This document shows, one piece after another, positions 34,512-47,214 of a stretch of DNA of 64,000 nt. The position numbers were made by a program, and so were the translations under genes. Source of the DNA: Mytilus californianus (Eukaryota > Mollusca > Bivalvia > Mytilida > Mytilidae); contig NW_026262593.1 in NCBI RefSeq assembly GCF_021869535.1, forward strand, positions 53,112,818 through 53,176,817. Direction: 5' to 3'. The notes under the pieces are model-generated. The model did not search any database. It saw only the letters and a program-made list of their open reading frames with translations, and was not told the origin of the DNA. Numbering within the stretch: position 1 is the stretch's first letter; each line of letters begins with the position of its first letter.

Positions 34512-36544
34512 TCAAGTGGAACGGTGAATTCTTATGTTAAATATAGAAAAGTCAAATGTTTAAATCCAATTCCAAGAGCAAAGAAATTTAGATTGTATGT
34601 ACTCTAACAGATCTTTTATGGATGTTTGATAGTCAATGAACCAAATGTAAATGTCAATGCTATTCCAACTGCATACCAAATACCGTTGATATACTACAAA
34701 TGAATCCCCTTCAACTTACCTCACAACAAGCTAGTACATTGCCTCCGACGCCACGCCGGAAACAGCCCGCGTAAGTTTTGCTTTTTTCAAATTTGTCGAG
34801 GCGAGACAAAAAAGTAAGTAATTCCTGGGGACTTTTACGATATGGGATATGCTTTATGTTGACTTTTGATTGTTCATATCATTTTGGGGCTTCAAAGATA
34901 ATTGTCTCATTGGCAATCATTTTATATCTCCATTTTGAAATAAAAAGATACCAAGAAAACTTTTTACTTCTCATGGAGCACCAATTGTAGTAGGTACTAG
35001 TATACGTTAACCACGAATTCAAGTGTTCAACGAAATATCAGTTTCCCACAAGCGTGTATGCAGAATTTGCGAAAAACCTTTGTGTCAATATTTACATTAA
35101 AATTTCCTTTCGAAAAAACAATTTTAAAATTTAGTTTACATTTCTATTCCTTTATAATCAGACAGAAAAAACGTAGGAAACCATTCTATTAAGGACAGTT
35201 AATGAGCTGACAAATAAATGTTATACATAATTGTCTTCATATTATGGATCAAATTATGACTTCATTTTTATGTCTCCTCAGCATGAAGCAACCGGTTTTC
35301 TTTTTTGTTTTTTTTGTTCTTATTCGACACATGTTTCTTTAAGCAACATGGTTGGGATTATCAATTACCTTTACAGATTCGTTAAAGTCACGCTTCGTGC
35401 AAATATGATGCGATATAATAGGATAAATCACGAGTTAATTGATGCATTAAATCAGTGTGTGAGTACATCGGTTGAGTTAACACCTCAATAGAATATAAAA
35501 ATGTTGTGTTTAATAATCATAATTATTATAAAAACCTAGTAAGCAGTTGATTCAAATATAAGAAGATGTGTTATGACAGTCACTGAGACAATGTCTCTTC
35601 TTTTTCATTACGTTTCACCTTTCGTTGAACTCGAGCATTCCATTCCTTGGAACGCGCATAAATATATTATAGTGAAATCGACAAACAAGTTTAATCATAT
35701 TTCTTTGCTCAAATATGCAAAAGGGATAATCAAACTTATTAAGTCTTCTCCCAAGTTCTAATCAGACCAGCATAACTCAAATGTCAAATTTATCGTTTTA
35801 CTTGCGCATATTACAAATATCTTATATGAAAGAGGTGAATTGTGCCCACATTTTAAAACCCAACAATGGTGAATAGGGTTGCGATCCCGGGCATTTCCTC
35901 CAGAGTGTTTCAAAGCAAGAAATATTATTTGCATATGTTGCATACTTTTTTAAGGGTTGAATTTTTTCATGATTTAGCGGTTGGGAAATTCAGTTTATTC
36001 AAATGTCGTCGTATGCAAAGTTAACAAATAATATTTAAGGATTATGTCTTTCTGCTGGATAGGTTGTGTTTTAAGAATTTGTTTGAATACCTCGTAAAAT
36101 TAGAGACTCATACTCTCAACTGTTTTCTTAATTTGTTGAAACGCTCACATTATATCTGACCTCATTGTTTAATTGGTTAAAACGGCCAAGCGCTGAAAAA
36201 GAAAGCTTTTTCGGGGAATTTATACAGTTTGCAAGGTTGATGTTGATGTTCCAGAATATTTAAAGCAGAGTAGACACTGTATTCATTTTAGTTCCAAGGC
36301 GAAATTGTGCCTGGTTGGTTTCTGTTTTTGAGCTGCTCAGCATTTTCGATTCTTGTGACAGCATATAGCAGTAACTCATTGAGAGATTGTTTTGTCTTTG
36401 TTATTGGAAAGGGTGTGGAAAGTTTTCCCTTTTCATTTTATCAAACAAAACTCGGGAAAGTAATGAGAATAAGTGAACAATTAAATGTAAAATGTCTACA
36501 ATATATATTTATAAGTAAAAAAAATGAAAACAACACGTTATAAA
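34512..36544. other. AT-rich interval, no gene recognised
   Basis: A short type B-like tag remnant occurs near 34885-34940 (ATTGTCTCATTGGCAATCAT). 35170-35300 and 42410-42560 share weakly similar phrases (TAATGAGCTGACAAATAAATG; CTTCATATTATGGATCA), so an old dispersed repeat is possible. Open frames of 60-90 codons are not recognisable. Confidence 0.45.
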
Positions 36545-36660
36545 TTTCATGCGTCCAAAGCGCTTTTCTGGATTTATCTTCATCAGGTACGCTGAAAGCC
36601 GAATATTTGAAAGTCAAAGATGAATAAAACCGAAACAGTTGAAGAGCTATATAACTAAAA
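36545..36660. repeat. Dispersed repeat, second copy of the GCGCTTTTC/CTTCATCAGG family
   Basis: See 26905-27235. Here CATGCGTCCAAAGCGCTTTT is followed by CTGGATTTATCTTCATCAGG and GAAACAGTTGAAGAGCTATA. It is non-coding. Confidence 0.55.
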
Positions 36661-36952
36661 AAACATTTTATGATAATTTTGAAATGAAAACGCTGAAAAT
36701 TCATTATTATATTTTAATTAAGTCCATATGGTATTTTAGCTTGGAATGCCTTTTTCTAAATACTTACATTAGTCAATATCTATAACAATGGCAGTAAGCA
36801 GTTAAGGCTTTGATGTATACTAAACTGTACCGTATAATATTGTTAGAATTCCAACACTAGCATAACTCTGAGACACTGTTAATTTTTCTAAAGATAAGGA
36901 TAATTTTGTGTGTCTCCCTTGCTGATCAGGGCGATCACTGAACGTTCCCTAT

Positions 36953-37205
36953 TTGATTGATTGATTGATTAGTGTTTAACGTCACTTTCAGCACTATTGC
37001 GCTATTTCGTGGCGCTCAGTTTTTATTGGTGGAGGAAGCCTAGGTGCCTCGGAGAGAACCATCAACCTACTGACAAGGAAAACTGACAATCTTAATCATT
37101 TAAGATTGAAGTCGAACGCACCTGCCATTTTCCAGATTCGAACTCACAACCTCAGTGTTGGCTAGTGATACAGAACTACTTACACCAATCGGCTACCGAG
37201 GCCCC
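36953..37205 (-). mobile_element. tRNA-derived SINE
   Basis: The minus strand begins GGGGCCTCGGTAGCCGATTG. TAGCCGATTGG fits a polymerase III A box and, about 50 nt on, GAGTTCGAATCTG fits a B box (GTTCGANTC). The body follows, ending in a repeated ATCA/AATC tail (plus-strand TTGATTGATTGATTGATT at 36953). A/B box spacing and a simple-repeat tail are standard for tRNA-derived SINEs, which depend on a partner element's RT. The A box and head are diverged, so it is probably an old copy. Confidence 0.85.
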
Positions 37206-37531
37206 TTTTCCTTGTTTGAAGATATGTCTATCTTAAAAATATAAGGTTTTATTCTAGATATAGTTATTTTGTGATATATGTTAAATGCCCAGACTGCAAT
37301 GACATTTTTGTTGGCGTCTTGTCATATTTTTTTTTTATGATATTTTTTTATTCTTGGTCTTTTGGTCTTTTGATTTTATGTCTGTGATATATGTTTACAC
37401 AGTTTAGGCTGCTGGCTCCAAATTATTGTCACATTAACCACTCCTGTACCAACATAAAAATATCACTGATATAGTCATTTTCTGTCAAAAATACTGTTCT
37501 TAAAAGCTATATTCATTCGAAACACTAAGGA
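37206..37531 (+). repeat. Upstream sequence of the second RT copy
   Basis: 37400-37530 contains GATATAGTCATTTTCTGTCA and TTCATTCGAAACACTAAGGA, similar to parts of the tandem array (18995-19065: TTTTCTGTGAATATAACTTT, CATTCGAAGGACTAAAGTGT). This suggests a shared module. The remainder is T-rich with no gene. Confidence 0.45.
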
Positions 37532-39200
37532 TTGCCTACCCCAGACCTAGATACTCTTTCATCATATTCTGAAAAATGGTGTAAACGGGAGAAATCTGAC
37601 AAAAAGTCACTTGATTCCTATTTAAATGAATGTCTGAATATTGTTGATATTCGCATACCACATTTCGAAAATAATTTAGAAATAAATAAAAGAGTAAATA
37701 ATACGCCCAATTCTAGGATTAAAAACAAAATTCAAGTACTATCAAAGCGTTTTTTGTTCGTACCGGCCGACAAAGCAGCCAACAATGTGGTGGTGGTATG
37801 ACGTAAATACTAAATGGAAGTCCTTAAGAATGAAATTATACATTCAACTACATTCAAGGCCGTACGCTCCACAGAAAGTCATATAGTAAATAATCATGTC
37901 ACTACCACACCACCAATAATCATGTCACTACCACACCACTAGCCTCCTGTGAACATTTGAAGGTCCCCACTATGTATTGGTTACCTAAACTACACAAAAA
38001 ACCCGTAAAACATCGTTTCATCTCGGCCTCTAGTAAGTGTTCTACTACTAATCTTTCGGTACTTTTAACGAGTTCCTGAACTACTATCAAAGAACTTATC
38101 GTTAATTTTTGTAATAAAAGATATAAAAACAGTGGAATTAACCATTTTTGGAGTGTAAAAAATTCTTTGGATGTTTTACATAAATTACGTGCTTTTGATT
38201 GTCCTTTTTATTCGGTTGATGATTTTGACTTTTCCACTCTTTATACTACACTTCCACACAATTGCATCAAACAAAATTTTTCCTATCTAATTAAATGGTC
38301 GTTTCATAAATCTGGTTGCGAATTTATTTGCTGCAACTCATATAAATAGATATAGGAAGATGTGGTATGAGTGCCAATGAGACAACTCTCCATCCAAGTT
38401 ACAATTTATAAAAGTAAACCATTATAGCCTTTTTCTCTAATTAGAAAGGTAAATATGCTAGATATACTTACTGGAGGTGTGATGAGATGATAAAAGCACT
38501 AAATTTTCTCCTTGAGAACATTTATGTACGTTTCGGCAATACAATTTATCGACAGGTTGTAAGTATTCCTATGGGCACCAACTGTTTCCCTATAATAGCA
38601 GACTTGTTCCTTTACTGTTATGAATCACAGTTTATGACCAAACTAAGAAAAGTACCGTCTAAATTCCATTTAATTGATAAATTCAACAACACTTACCGTT
38701 ATCCTGAGGCTATTTTTTCATTAAATAATCAAGAATTCTCTAAATATACGGTTGAAGTTTACCCAAAGGAACTTACTATAAGTATATCAAATATTAACTG
38801 TCCTTTCCTAGATTTCGATATTTCAGTATTACACCAGAAACTGTACACAAAAGTTTACGACAAAAGGTATGATTTTTCTTTCCCTATTGTTTATTTTCCC
38901 TTTTTGGACGGTGATGTTGCTTTAGCACCGTCTTACGGTGTTTATATATCCCAACTCGTTCGCTTTGTGTCTGTAGTGACATTTGGATTTCAATGAGCGT
39001 AATCTATGTTTTACTAGTAAATTATTAAGTCAGGGATTTCGTTACCACAAATTACTTAAAACCTTAACTAAATTCTTCCGTAGGTACATATATTTGGTCT
39101 GCAGTTCTGGCTGTACCTGTAGAAAACTTAGTTCAAACGGAATAGCACATCCTTAATTTTACGGTGATGTTGTAAACCGAGCCCGGAAATTTAGATAAGA
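37532..39200 (+). pseudogene. Second RT copy (different Penelope-like family), decayed
   Basis: Segments in order: EKWCKREKSDKKSLDS near 37580; LFVPADKAANNVVVV ending 37801; MYWLPKLHKKPVKHRF near 37970; DFDFSTLYTTLPHNC near 38222-38266 (motif A aspartate present); VSIPMGTNCFPIIADLF near 38560-38610 (motif B); then YRYPEAIFSLNN where YRYIDD would be expected, so both motif C aspartates are lost; CPFLDFDISV near 38800; SYGVYISQLVRF near 38930, after which the reading shifts frame. There are also a stop near 38076, a frameshift near 37801 and a 26-bp tandem duplication at 37885-37940. A type B tag interrupts it at 38344-38430. It cannot encode an active enzyme. Confidence 0.85.
38344..38430 (-). 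repeat. 87-bp type B 3'-end tag inserted in the RT pseudogene
   Basis: AGATGTGGTATGAGTGCCAA, then GACAACTCTCCATCCAAGTT and AAAAGTAAACCATTATAG, match the distal end of 40147-40640. Coding homology stops at CNSYK and resumes after the tag, so this is an antisense insertion of a short 5'-truncated tail. Confidence 0.75.
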
Positions 39201-39890
39201 TCCGGGTAAACTTATCAATCCTTTAAATATACTTATTCTAAAAGGTTACCTATTCAACACTGTAATTAAATCTTTGAATATTGTTTTATTGGTATAAATA
39301 TTGGTTTTGTTATCAGTAAATTAAAACCATACTAAATATTACACATATGTACTTTCACGGTACTACAATCTGTCGATACCTATAGTTTGGCATTGTACAA
39401 GGTCATGTTTTTCTCTGACTGTTAATGACGTCTTCACTAAATCCATTGGATGATGGATGTGTATTGATTAATATTTTAGTCTTTGATACATGATTCTTTT
39501 ATTAGTTGTTATAGGCTTTAAACTAGTTGTCAGAAACTGCGAGTACTCTCAGATCTATATTTAGTTTTTTAGTTGTGGGGATGTATAAGTACTCGTCCAC
39601 GTCCACTCTGTGTTTCTGTTAGATGTATTTCTATTTGTATTCATCTGATGAGTTAAGCCTTTTTCAACTGATTTTTATAGTTTGTTCTTATATTTTACTG
39701 TAACACCACTGTCCTAGGTTAGGGGAGGGTTGAGTGCTCACAAGCATGTTTAACCCCGCCACATTCTTTATGTGTCTGTCTCGAGTCAGGAGCCTGTAGT
39801 TGGGTGGTTGTCGATGGTTCATGTCTGTCATATTTGTTTTCGTAATTGTTTTCGTTATAAATTAGGCCGATAGTTTTCTCAAATAAGCTG
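39201..39890 (+). repeat. 3' non-coding tail of the second RT copy
   Basis: AT-rich, then GTTAGGGGAGGGTTGAGTGC, GTTTAACCCCGCCACATTCT, TGTCTCGAGTCAGGAGCCTG and ATAAATTAGGCCGATAGTTT, ending abruptly near 39890. The reversed order of the same motifs is seen at 40147-40640 and 63027-63480. A TGATGAG motif at 39646 was checked as a possible ribozyme core and rejected. Confidence 0.65.
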
Positions 39891-40146
39891 TAAAATAAAA
39901 TTTAATATGTTGAGCCTAAAACGGACCAAAATGCCCCTTACTCCTTTACGGGTATTCTAAATATCATTACCTTACATAATTAGCATGTGATACCCCGTTT
40001 GTAATAATAATTCTACCCAAATTGTCAAACCAAATCTTTTTGCCTATGAAAGAATTTAGTGGAAGTTTGAAGTAATTTCAGGTAACGAAATTTTCATCTT
40101 AATAATTTACCATGCAGATTACACATCAACTACATTAATTGAAATC

Positions 40147-40640
40147 TATAATTAGATATACGAAGATGTGGTATGAGTGCCAATGAGACAACTCTCCATC
40201 CAAGTCAAAATTTACAAAAAGTAAACCATTATATAGGTCAAAGTACGGTCTTCAACACGGAGCCTTGGCTCACACCGAACAGCAAGCTATAAAGGGCCCC
40301 AAAAATTACTAGTGTAAAACCATTCAAACGAGAAAACCAACGGTCTAATCTATATAAAAAACGAGAAACGAGAAACACTTATGAACCACATCAACAAACG
40401 ACAACTACTGAACATCAGATTCCTGACTTAGGACAGGTGCAAACAATTGCAGTGGGTTTAAACTTTTTAATGGTACCAAACCTTCACCCCTTTTCTGAAA
40501 CAATAGTGTAACATCACAACATAGAAAGACACACTATAAGATATCAACTGAAATAGCTGAACTCAATCAGAGGACATATTAAGACCTGTGAACATACACT
40601 GAACAAATAACGTCATTACAGGCGCAGGCATAGCGAACGA
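40147..40640 (-). repeat. Retroelement 3' tail, type B
   Basis: From the 3' end it reads TACGAAGATGTGGTATGAGT, CCAATGAGACAACTCTCCAT, AAGTACGGTCTTCAACACGG, CCTTGGCTCACACCGAACAG, then TCCTGACTTAGGACAGGTGC. 63027-63480 is very close (about 95% by eye), and 57480-57815 is the same tail in plus orientation. There is no RT sequence at the 5' side (truncated). Confidence 0.8.
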
Positions 40641-40849
40641 ATATGGATACATACATACCGCATGAAGGGTCCAAAGAACATCACCGTTCAAAAGGAATAA
40701 TAACAGCAGTGAACGAAAAGTCTTCTCGTTTTCGTAACGTTTGGTTTTGAGTTTTCCGTTTTAAACTGAAAGATCCAAATCTTTATCAAGACAATTATAT
40801 CATTATTTAAGACATTTTGGGCTATTTTGAAGCATCTTTAATTTGAAAG

Positions 40850-41065
40850 GAACTATAAACAACTGTTATACAAGTGTGAGGTTTAACCAGCTATAAAACC
40901 AGCCACTATTTTCTTCGAAAAATCCCTGTACCAAATCAGGAATATGGTACTAGTAGTTGTTTTTCACTTGTTCATTTGATAGATAGCTTCTGATTTTGTC
41001 AGTTTTTATGGACATTCCCTTTATAAATTTGCCTTGGAGTTCGGTACTTTTGTTTTACTTTTTTT
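40850..41065 (+). repeat. Retroelement 3' tail, type A (plus sense)
   Basis: Contains GTGTGAGGTTTAACCAGCTA, CTGTACCAAATCAGGAATAT and 'GCCTTGGAGTTCGGTACTTT', ending TTTTACTTTTTTTGG. It is a 5'-truncated copy. Confidence 0.7.
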
Positions 41066-42789
41066 GGATATACTTTAAAAGAAAAATATAAGATAGCAAT
41101 CAATTTAAAAAAAAAAATTAAGGTTGATTATTATTTCCTTATTTTAAATTAATGCCTGTTATAAACAAAGTAAATAATATCCTATATGTATTGAAAGTAT
41201 TCAGTTGTTACTTGTTAAACAATTTGGTTCATCACATTCTAATAGATAAACATAGGTATATGTAATTTGGTTCATTAATAAAGTAAAATTATCTTCAATG
41301 TTAAAGGCCGTTTTGTGAATAATTCCATCTTTCATATTTTTAATTCCTGATAATAGATGAATCAAATAAAATGTGTCAATGTTAACATTGTTTTTGAAAG
41401 TTCACTCGAATTTGCTAAAAACAATTTCATCTAGTTTTCAATAACCTTCCTCATTATGTGACGGGAAAACAGTGGATACCTTTCAATTACAGAACACTAA
41501 TGAACTCACTAAGGAATTTCATACATAAGTTGTTTCCGGAAAAAATGTGCCCACATAATTAACTTGTATTCAAAAATAATATCGTTACAGTAGGTTTCAG
41601 AACATGGATTTCCTTTTTTATGTCTTCTAAACATTAAAAAGGATTTTCTTTTGTTTTTAATTGTACTTGCACAGTGTTCTTGTATTAGTAAATTTTTTTA
41701 ACCATCCGTATCTTTCCCTCTGTAAAGCTTCAACGTATCACGCTTGTTATGAGTAGAATAGGCAATTGGGTTGATGAAAGTGTTGTTACCTAAAAGAATT
41801 TTTTATGAATAAAACAATTAAGGGCCTCTGCCATTCAGACAGCAACTTAACATCACAAAAAAAAAACTAAATACATCTGGAACTTACAGAAATTAATTTA
41901 TATGTGAAAAGCGAATAATTGCTTCCACTGGAATTTCTATTTTGATTAGAAACATCCTTCTTATTCAATTATTTATAAAAGCCGCTTTGCTGAAATCTAG
42001 CATAATTGCAGTTTTGCCTGTATTTTACTTGTTAAAACATACGGCTTAAAATTGTAAGAACGAATATGAAGCTTAAATACTGTATTGAAGTATATTAAGT
42101 TTTGTTTAGGGGGCTTCTTCCGTCTGTTTTATAGTGCAATCAATGCCCTTTCGATATTTGAATTTATGTCTGTTTTCACAAAATATGATAATTGTCATAT
42201 ATTATCAATAATAACTTTCGGATGTGTCTATTGTTAGAAATCAATACATCGTAACTTTGACTTTGATAAGAGAGAGTAAAAAGATAACAAAGGGACATTC
42301 AAACTCATAATTCGAAAATAAACTGAAAAACAACTTATCTACTTAACAAATGAATTTCAATTTAAATTTACAAGAAAATTTGAGATATCATTACATTAAG
42401 GAATGTTGATGAACTTACAAATGAATGTTATACAATGGTTGTATCTTGGAAAAGATTGCACGCAATATTAGATATCATATAAAATTATGTTATCTTCATA
42501 TAATGGATCACGTCATTTCATTTAATTTTGATGACTTCTACGCATGTGAATTAAGACGACAGTCGTTTATAGGTGCTTAAATCTCGTATATCGATTTAAA
42601 AGAGACAAATCAAGATAAAAGACAAAACCTGAGGTAATTGCATCAATTCCAATTGGAGCTAGACGGGGTGCGGTAACCAGGTAAGCGTCTCCTGACTGCA
42701 TGCGTCACCCTCCTTGCGAATTAACTCTTACAGTTGATATTATTTCAATGTACTTCCCTGTGGGAATACTAGATAACATATGTTTCACT
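41066..42789. other. AT-rich interval with two small tail remnants
   Basis: 42268-42330 (AAAAGATAACAAAGGGACAT) is a tail remnant, and 42655-42720 resembles the GGTAACCAGGTAAGCG part of a tail. Nothing else is recognised. Confidence 0.45.
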
Positions 42790-43092
42790 TGTTGTATCAA
42801 AAAAGAGGCGAAAGTTACCAAAAGGACATTCAAACTCAAAATAAACTGACAACGCCATGGCTAAAAATGAAAAATACAAACATACAAACAACAGTACACA
42901 AAACATAACATAGAAACTAAAGACTGAGCGACACGAACCCCACCAAAAACTGAGGGTGATCTCAGGTGCTCCGGAAGGATAAGCAGATCCTGCTTCACGT
43001 GTGGCACCTGTCGTGTTGCTCGTGTTAGTACAAATCCGGTGATAAGTCTAATTCAGTAGGTCACATTCGGGGAAAAGGGAACGGGATTTTAG
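42790..43092 (-). repeat. Retroelement 3' tail joined to an RT fragment
   Basis: GAGGCGAAAGTTACCAAAAG, AAACTGACAACGCCATGGCT, 'GGTGCTCCGGAAGGATAAGC' and CACGTGTGGCACCTGTCGTG are followed (minus-sense upstream) by RT coding sequence at 43093. This locus anchors the orientation of the tail copies at 161, 33845, 44822 and 57816. Confidence 0.8.
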
Positions 43093-43332
43093 TTACGACA
43101 ATTGGAACATATCCGTTGTCATCTTTGAAACGGATATTCCATAACGGTTAACCAACTCGTGATGGTGTCCGTAAAATTTACGAAGGGGTGATTTCAACTC
43201 CACCAATTGGAACTCTTGGTCTAATAGCTTCCTTGTGAGCATCAACCCTCTATCAAAGAAAGCATTATAGGAAATACATGTCCTGGAATATAGTATCAAC
43301 TAGGAGATATCTACTCCGTATGCAGGCGCAAC
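43093..43332 (-). pseudogene. RT C-terminal fragment
   Basis: Reads APAYGVDIS, a stop codon, then LILYSRTCISYNAFFDRGL, 'KLLDQEFQLVELKSPLRKF', 'YGHHHELVNRYGISVSKM' and TTDMFQLS at the natural C-terminus. It matches residues about 459 onward of the 8-kb RT in order, but the C-terminus differs, so this is a related third family. All catalytic motifs are missing. Confidence 0.8.
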
Positions 43333-43351
43333 TCGCAAAATAAATATCTTC

Positions 43352-43621
43352 TTGAAGATCGAAGACCCAATGGTTTATACTGCGCATGTGTTGGTACATC
43401 GTGCAATGCAAATTTTACAATTCATTGGTCACTTAATCTTGAACCAGAATGTAAAAGTGATTAATAGAAAGGTATTTCAAACAGGGATGAAGTATACGGT
43501 TTGTAATAGGAGCCAAACCAGAATAGGAGATACAAGACATGTTAATTACGGTTACGACTACCATTTTCTACGCCAGTACTTAAAACCTTCCATCCTTTAT
43601 GGGTGGATTTTACATAGATAA
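43352..43621 (+). other. 89-codon open frame of unknown status next to a type A tail
   Basis: The frame ends LKPSILYGWILHR and stops just inside the plus-sense type A tail (43560-44040). The matching DNA at 61835-61880 (minus sense) has a one-base difference that changes the frame, so coding selection is not supported. I do not recognise the protein, and it is possibly non-coding 3' sequence of a retroelement. Confidence 0.25.
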
Positions 43622-44040
43622 ATAAAATCGTATAATAAAAAAGCAAAATGAGGATGTTAAATTTAATCTATGCCTCTTTGTGCTTCTTTGTTACATTTGT
43701 GTTTTTTTTTATAGTGATTAAGATGATAAAACAATGTTGACTGCTGTACCCCTATTTTTGACATTTTTACCTATTGTGGCTGTTTGTTTTGTTCTCGCAT
43801 CGTTGTCAATATAATGGAATTTGATGCGACTGGCATACAAGTGAGAGGTTTAGCTAGCTATAAAACCAGGTTCAATCCGCCATTTTCTACATAAGGAAAT
43901 GCCTGTACCAAGTCAGGAATATGACAGTTGTTATCCATTCGTTTGATGTGTTTGAGCTTTTGATTTTGCCATTTGATTAGGGACTTTCCTTTTTGAATTT
44001 TAATCGGAGTTCATTATTTTTGTGATTTTACTTTTTTATA
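43560..44040 (+). repeat. Retroelement 3' tail, type A (plus sense, long copy)
   Basis: From CAGTACTTAAAACCTTCCAT through GACTGCTGTACCCCTATTTT, GTGAGAGGTTTAGCTAGCTA and GGACTTTCCTTTTTGAATTT. It is the fullest plus-sense copy and matches 61470-61870 reversed. Confidence 0.8.
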
Positions 44041-44821
44041 CTATTTATTGATAGAAAATAAACGATAAAATGATAGCTAAGAGATTTGTGGTTATTCATC
44101 CCAATGTAATGTAAATTGTATTGAAAATTTTGGGAAAATCGGAAAATTGATGATACCTGGTAAAATTTTAATATTAAAATGTCTAAAAAAAAAGACAATC
44201 ATACCTCTGGCTCTATCTGCATCACAAACGCTCAAACCCAAACACCAGAAATCCTAGGATGTATTAGTACCCAAACAATTGAAGATTTGAATGACCTGGA
44301 GGGATCTAAAATTAAAAGCTAAATCAATCTTATGTCAACTTGCCTGAAGCCGTTGGAACCACAATTTCTTAATAATATTTGAATATAAAAACGGATATTT
44401 TAAAAATGTATGTATAAATCATGGCAGTTACGAAACACCTTCTGATGAATTGACGATACCCTTTAAATGATAAAAATAAAAACTTTTCATCGAATCACAA
44501 GGATTTATTTACACCAAGCAGAGTAGGCCTCGTCAGCTTTGGCGTAAGTTTTATAGATTTATGGTTCTAATTGTTTTCAACATCATAATTGATTTGGCCG
44601 TCTATTTTGTTTGATTCAGGCGCCACTAATTAGTCGACGAAACCCCCACCAGGCGTACTTACAATGTAATTATAAGCCTTGTATATTTGATGAATTTTTA
44701 CAACAACTGGGTCGTTGCTACTTTTATGTAATCTGTGTTTTGAATTTAACCATCGTTTGCTTGCATCAGAAACATGATACCAGATGACTATAAACAGACA
44801 CTATACACTTCATGTTATCTA
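44041..44821. repeat. Mixed decayed repeats
   Basis: 44210-44470 may be a relative of the 26905 family (ACAAACGCTCAAACCC; TTCTGATGAATTGACGATAC). 44600-44670 and 45110-45235 share GATTTGGCC-TCTA / GATTGGGCCTTCTAACTGG phrases with the tandem array at 19135-19160. There is no coding sequence. Confidence 0.4.
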
Positions 44822-44912
44822 TCAAAGAGGGGCGAAAGATACCAGAGGGACATTCAAACTCATGAATCGAAAATAACTGACAACGCCATTGCTAAAAAAG
44901 AAAAAGACAACC
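44822..44912 (-). repeat. Short retroelement tail tag
   Basis: AAAGAGGGGCGAAAGATACC, 'GGGACATTCAAACTCATGAA' and CAACGCCATTGCTAAAAAAG match the distal part of 42790-43090. Confidence 0.7.
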
Positions 44913-47214
44913 TGTATTTGTAAAGTATAAAAGTCGGATGCAGGATAACATAAGCAAAGTAGTCATCACTCCTGTGTCGCTATTAATACTGTTATTTTCT
45001 TTAAATTTACTTTTCATAAAACTTAAAACACTTTCTGATCATAAAAGTGTTTCCACTGTTACTGTAGAGCGAAGATGTCCTTATCCATAAAGACACAACT
45101 TTTTCGCCATTTGACACATTTTTCGCCATTTGGTTTCTAGTACTCTTCAACATCTAAATTGATTGGGCCTTCTAACTGGTTGGATTCGAGCGCTGTTTGC
45201 GACTGTTGTGTAGACAAAACGTGCGTCTGTCGTAATGAACTTTAACCCGGAATAATTTATAACTTTTACATATTCATTAATTGGAAAATCTGGAACCAAA
45301 ATAAACTATTTTTATAGGGGTGAATATCTAGAGACTAATTAAGTTTGTTTCAAGGGACATTAAACATTAAAGTTGTTTATGTCTCCTTGCAATAGCATTT
45401 CAGACATTTAACCAATTATTGAACTTTTGTAATTCAAAAAGTTGAATCAGCACCAGTAGCAGTATATTATAATACATTCACACTTAAGATCAAGATTTCC
45501 AATGTAGATGGTGATGTGTGATATGTTTATCTTACGATCATATTACAATATCCATTACTCAATAAAACTATCTAGTTTAGTGCATGTTTAAAACGTTCAA
45601 GACAGTCTGTATGCTTTAAGCATTTTAACCGGTTTCTACAACCACTACATTGTAGTAAAGAGTCGAATGCATACGAAGGCATGTAGAGATAGAAAAACGC
45701 CTTTAATTGCTATTCGCTAGTAAGAATTTATGCACATTTTAAGTACATAACTATGCTTTTAGCTGACAGAATTGCCATTAAGCACTTAAAGCCAAAATCC
45801 CACTACAAAGGAAGTTATTTCATTTACGAAAGATCGGATCGAATGCGCTTTATTTGCTTATCGTGAATTGATGTTCTATTACTGTGATGCGGCTTAAAGT
45901 AATTACAGGAAATTGTTATAACACTGTCGTGTGGGAATTTGGAGTTCTATCGTACTCTTATGATTTTCCATCAATGGATTTGCCTTTAACGTTCTTATAA
46001 ACAGACTGCTAGATGTCTTTTGATTATTGTTGTCGTTTCGCTGCAGCGTCATTGACGCACATATAAAGAAATGTCTGGTATATTGTTTTGTTCATAAATA
46101 ATCTTCTGCATGTATAATTCAGTAGTTTTATTGCGAATATAACTAATTTTTATAGATGTCCGTATCCCGTCAGATTATGTTTCCTTCCTGGTTACTAAGA
46201 TAGATGGACTTTTAAATATAGACTGAAAGTAGATAATATACATGTATATAAATATGTAAAACAAATGTGCTTGTCGTCATGCGCTCTTCCTGAGAATTTG
46301 TCCGGAACAGCATTAAAATATATCCTTACCAATAAGAATTAACGATTGATGTTTGCAATGTGCTATACCTAATCAAGAATTCATAATTTAATAGAGAAAT
46401 TGCGAAGAAATGATCTGCAACCACTGGCATGGTTATCAAAAACGTTTTAAATAGATATGTAATTTATGCCAGATTATTATGCTATTTAGGTCTCAGACAG
46501 GGTATATAATGTGAAATTCCGGGTAGATGTTTCATATACAACAAATGGAAGTTTTAAACGACCTTGACTGGCTATACAGCCCTTGCACGGTCGGCAGTTT
46601 CATATACCCCGGCTTTTTCCAGGATATATACTGACACCTCTTTGTAGTTATCCAATCAAAAAACTCGACACATTTGTAATCCGATAAATAGTGTAATCAT
46701 ATATCACTGGTCTTATTTCACTCGTTGTTTTGAATAACCTTTATTGAGCACGCTCGAAATTCAGACTTTTAACATTACAGGGTAATGTAGAAATGGACAT
46801 TTAAGGGCAAAACGATCACTAACGATGTCAGTATGGCTTCATAAAAATGACGAAATTGACATATTTGACCCAAAATTACTAACTAACATCTAGTTTTTGT
46901 CAAAACAGATATGAGCAAATGCCTTACCCAAGAAGATAGTTTATACACATAACCATCTTTGTAATTTACATTTGGTAGAAAAAAGTATCTTTCTGCTCCT
47001 TTGCATGTTCTTAATATGAATGATAAGATCTCAAAATGACGATATTTTGGCATTTTTACTGTTTGTACCTTATTCAGTATGTTTGAAGCCTTTATGGAAA
47101 TATGTATATATATGGCAAAATCCGAAACTATTAATACTACTATCTGTCAGACTAATGCTTCATGATCATCTAAAGCGTGTTGGTTCTTTTGTAGATTAAA
47201 AAATATACAAATAA
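44913..47214. other. Unassigned interval
   Basis: 45110-45235 carries remnants of the TTCGAGCG...GTGTAGACAAAACGTGCG module. From 45240 on no repeat, gene or RNA signature that I can support is visible. Confidence 0.4.

Noticed and set aside
35170..35491. Possible dispersed repeat shared with 41490-41800 and 42410-42560
   Set aside because: The similarity by eye is too weak and interrupted to define borders.
39646..39680. TGATGAG in the tail of the second RT copy as a possible hammerhead core
   Set aside because: There is no GAAA segment at the required place and no stem pattern.
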